From the NCBI GenBank assembly GCA_913055925.1, contig CAJXLH010000024.1, positions 1 to 16,041 of the forward strand: a stretch of DNA of 16,041 nt. The letters are read 5' to 3'. Shown piece after piece: positions 13,910-16,041 of the stretch (position 1 is the first letter of the stretch; each line of letters starts with the position of its first letter). The notes beneath the pieces were generated by a model, which ran no database searches, was not told the origin of the DNA, and saw nothing but the letters and a program-made list of their open reading frames with translations. The translations under genes and the position numbers were made by a program. Source of the DNA: an uncultured Maritalea sp. GTDB taxonomy: Bacteria; Pseudomonadota; Alphaproteobacteria; Rhizobiales; Devosiaceae.

Positions 13910-16041
13910 TCAGTTCACGAGGCGTAAATTGCGCAATGGACGCCCAGCAATCAGGTTTTGCGCAACGGTGACAATCGTATCGGCGTCAATGCCAAAGTGA
14001 CGGTAAAGGTCGCGCACGGTGCCCGTTTGTCCGAAGTGCTCAACCCCTAGCGGAATAGAAACATGACCACCAACGGCACCCAACCAACTTAATGTCGCCG
14101 GATGACCGTCGGTGACAGTGATGATTTTGCAGTGCGGCGGCAAATCGACCAGCAAACGTTCAATGTGCGACATCGCATTCGGATTACCACGACGACGTGC
14201 GCGTTGCGCAGCTGTCCAACCTGCGTTCAATCGGTCAGCTGACGTACATGCCAACACGCCAATATCGCGCCGGTCTTCCCCAATGCGTCCCGCAGCCTCA
14301 AGCACCTCGGGTGCCACAACACCTTGATAAGCAATAACCAGTTCGCAGTTTGCACCCGGCTTGCGCCACCAATAGGCGCCATCGATCGTGCCTTGAACAA
14401 ACTCTTCCTCATTGCGCCATTGCGGCTGTTCTATCGGGCGCGTGGATAGCCGCATATAAACCGAACCACCTGTTTCATCGCGTAGCCATGTTCTTTCATC
14501 TGGGTCGCCTTCGCCATTGCGCTGCATATAATCAAATGACCAGCGCATAATGGCTGATAACTCGTCCAAATAGGCAGGTTCAAAAGCGGCCAAACCATCT
14601 TGGCTCATCCCAATCAATTGCGACCCAATAGATTGGTGCGCGCCGCCCTCTGGCGCAAGAGTCACACCAGATGGCGTACCAACGATCATAAAGCGGCTAT
14701 CTTGGTAACAAGCATAGTTGAGCGCATCGAGACCGCGAGCAATGAACGGATCATACACTGTGCCAACAGGCAACAACCGCTCGCCGAACAAGCTATGTGA
14801 CAACCCTGCTGCACCAAGGGTGAGAAACAAATTCATCTCAGCAATACCTAGTTCGATATGCTGACCGCTTGGCGAAAACTGCCATTTCTGCGCCGACGGA
14901 ATGGCGCGGTCCTTAAACGTGTCGTGCTGCTCAGCCCGGCCAAACAATCCTTTGCGGTTCACCCAACCACCAATGTTGGTCGAAACTGTAACATCAGGAG
15001 ACGTCGTTACAATCCGTTGAGCCAACTTGTCGTCACGCTTTGCAATCGCGTCAAGGATTTTACCAAATCCCGCTTGTGTTGATTGTTCGCGATCTGACAA
15101 CTCAATCGCTTCGCCCACTTCTACAGTATCGGCGGAAAAACGACGCGTACCGTCTTTAAAGAATGGAACTTCAGACAAGAACTTCTTGACCTCGGCCGGC
15201 TTAGAGAATGTGGAGAGTTCTTCCCACTCTTTGCCCGTTGCCACCCCAGACTGCTCTTGGAATTGCGCCATCTGGGTTGGTGTCATCAATCCAGCATGAT
15301 TATCCTTGTGACCGGCAAGCGGCGTACCCCACCCCTTAATGGTGTAAGCTAAGAACATTGTCGGTTTATCGTCATCAATCGCATTGAATGCATCAACAAG
15401 CGTCTCAACGCATTGGCCACCTAAATTGTTCATCAATGCTGCGATTTCATCGTCCGTGCGACGCTCAAGCAAATCTGTAACATCACCCTGATCACCAATG
15501 TCATCCAGCAAACGCGCCCGCCAAGCGGCACCGCCTTCAAAGGTCAAAGCGGAATAGAGCTGATTTGGACAATTGTCGATCCAGTCCTTAAGCTTTGCTC
15601 CGCCCAGCTCTTTGAAGGCGGCACGCTGGAGCGAACCATATTTCAACCGAACAACTTGCCAACCAAATGCATCAAAGATTGTTTCGAGTCTCTCCCAGAG
15701 CCCTTCCTTGATGACCCCATCCAAGCTTTGTCGGTTGTAGTCAATGATCCACCAAACGTTTCGAAGATCGTGCTTCCAACCTTCTTGAAGGCATTCAAAA
15801 ATATTGCCCTCATCCATTTCAGCATCGCCAATAAGTGCCACCATACGGCCAAGAGGACGATCCTTCGACCATTCCTTCGCTGCAATGTAATCTTGTACGA
15901 TTGAGGCAAACGACGTTATGCCAACACCCAAACCCACAGAACCCGTGGAAAAGTCCACATCATCGATGTCTTTTGTGCGACTTGGATAGCTTTGCGCGCC
16001 ACCAAACCCGCGGAAGTTATCCAACTTTTCGCGCGTTTGGT
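13910..16041 (-). CDS. AceE-like thiamine-diphosphate E1 / transketolase family protein (5' end cut by window edge)
   Basis: This is a homologue of the homodimeric pyruvate dehydrogenase E1 (AceE), often annotated simply as transketolase in alphaproteobacteria. It would decarboxylate a 2-oxoacid, most likely pyruvate. The frame is open to the right edge, giving 709 visible residues. The TTG at 16024 is an internal Leu in EKLDNFRG, which matches the EQLDNFR region of AceE, so the true start lies outside. The ThDP site is GDAEMDEGN followed by IIDYN about 22 residues later. Later marks are FLAYTIKGWGTPLAGHKDNHAG, GIAEMNLFLTLGAAG, LAPEGGAHQSIGSQ, and a C-terminal transketolase-like domain (DGHPATLSWLGAVG, YRHFGIDAD). 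E. coli AceE has 887 aa. No E2 gene lies on its downstream side; gntR converges there. The 2-oxoacid substrate is inferred. Confidence 0.85.
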   Translation of the reverse strand, partial: QTREKLDNFRGFGGAQSYPSRTKDIDDVDFSTGSVGLGVGITSFASIVQDYIAAKEWSKDRPLGRMVALIGDAEMDEGNIFECLQEGWKHDLRNVWWIIDYNRQSLDGVIKEGLWERLETIFDAFGWQVVRLKYGSLQRAAFKELGGAKLKDWIDNCPNQLYSALTFEGGAAWRARLLDDIGDQGDVTDLLERRTDDEIAALMNNLGGQCVETLVDAFNAIDDDKPTMFLAYTIKGWGTPLAGHKDNHAGLMTPTQMAQFQEQSGVATGKEWEELSTFSKPAEVKKFLSEVPFFKDGTRRFSADTVEVGEAIELSDREQSTQAGFGKILDAIAKRDDKLAQRIVTTSPDVTVSTNIGGWVNRKGLFGRAEQHDTFKDRAIPSAQKWQFSPSGQHIELGIAEMNLFLTLGAAGLSHSLFGERLLPVGTVYDPFIARGLDALNYACYQDSRFMIVGTPSGVTLAPEGGAHQSIGSQLIGMSQDGLAAFEPAYLDELSAIMRWSFDYMQRNGEGDPDERTWLRDETGGSVYMRLSTRPIEQPQWRNEEEFVQGTIDGAYWWRKPGANCELVIAYQGVVAPEVLEAAGRIGEDRRDIGVLACTSADRLNAGWTAAQRARRRGNPNAMSHIERLLVDLPPHCKIITVTDGHPATLSWLGAVGGHVSIPLGVEHFGQTGTVRDLYRHFGIDADTIVTVAQNLIAGRPLRNLRLVN

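Noticed and set aside
1..16041. Search for tRNA/rRNA genes, CRISPR arrays, insertion sequences, toxin-antitoxin or defence genes
   Set aside because: No repeat-spacer pattern, transposase-like protein, tRNA-like fold or defence-type domain was found; all stretches over 100 bp between genes are short promoter or terminator regions.

Overview
The window looks like a chromosomal stretch of an alphaproteobacterium with roughly 50% GC, probably a marine or plant/soil heterotroph of the Rhizobiales/Rhodobacterales type. I infer this from protein families: an FdsGBA-type NAD formate dehydrogenase, an alphaproteobacterial-style ETF-ubiquinone oxidoreductase, and an AceE-like E1/transketolase. I cannot name a genus. 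No tRNA, rRNA, insertion sequence, integrase, phage gene or CRISPR array was seen, and no gene inside the window looks broken. Two genes run off the edges: fdhD at the left and the E1 gene at the right.

Layout, left to right. (1) Positions 1-5577, all minus strand: the tightly packed operon fdsG-fdsB-fdsA-fdhD. It encodes a soluble, NAD-linked, molybdenum/tungsten formate dehydrogenase with an active-site cysteine, plus its sulfurtransferase maturation factor. An 8-5-8 inverted repeat lies just upstream of fdsG. (2) Positions 5788-7179, minus: a MATE efflux pump, with an 11-bp-stem hairpin after its stop. (3) Positions 7349-7729, minus: a small GFA-fold zinc protein. (4) Positions 7805-9463, minus: ETF-QO, followed by a clear intrinsic terminator. 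(5) Positions 9603-12977, minus: a three-gene run of a gamma-glutamyltransferase-like Ntn hydrolase, a DauA-like FAD amino-acid dehydrogenase and a RidA imine deaminase. (6) Positions 13208-13906, plus: a FadR-subfamily GntR regulator, divergent from the run in (5). A near-perfect FadR/PdhR-type operator sits between them. (7) Positions 13910-16041, minus: an AceE-like thiamine-diphosphate E1, convergent with the regulator and only 3 bp from it.

How the parts may work together. The formate dehydrogenase operon oxidises formate to CO2 and makes NADH. ETF-QO passes electrons from flavoprotein dehydrogenases to ubiquinone. The best candidate for something not fully described is the regulator plus hydrolase/dehydrogenase/RidA set. 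It reads as a short catabolic route: an amide is hydrolysed to an amino acid or amine, this is oxidised to an imine, and the imine is deaminated. Both enzymes appear to have lost side-chain-recognition residues of their best-known relatives, so the substrate is open. The rest of the window is ordinary metabolism, and I see no clear new defence or mobile system.
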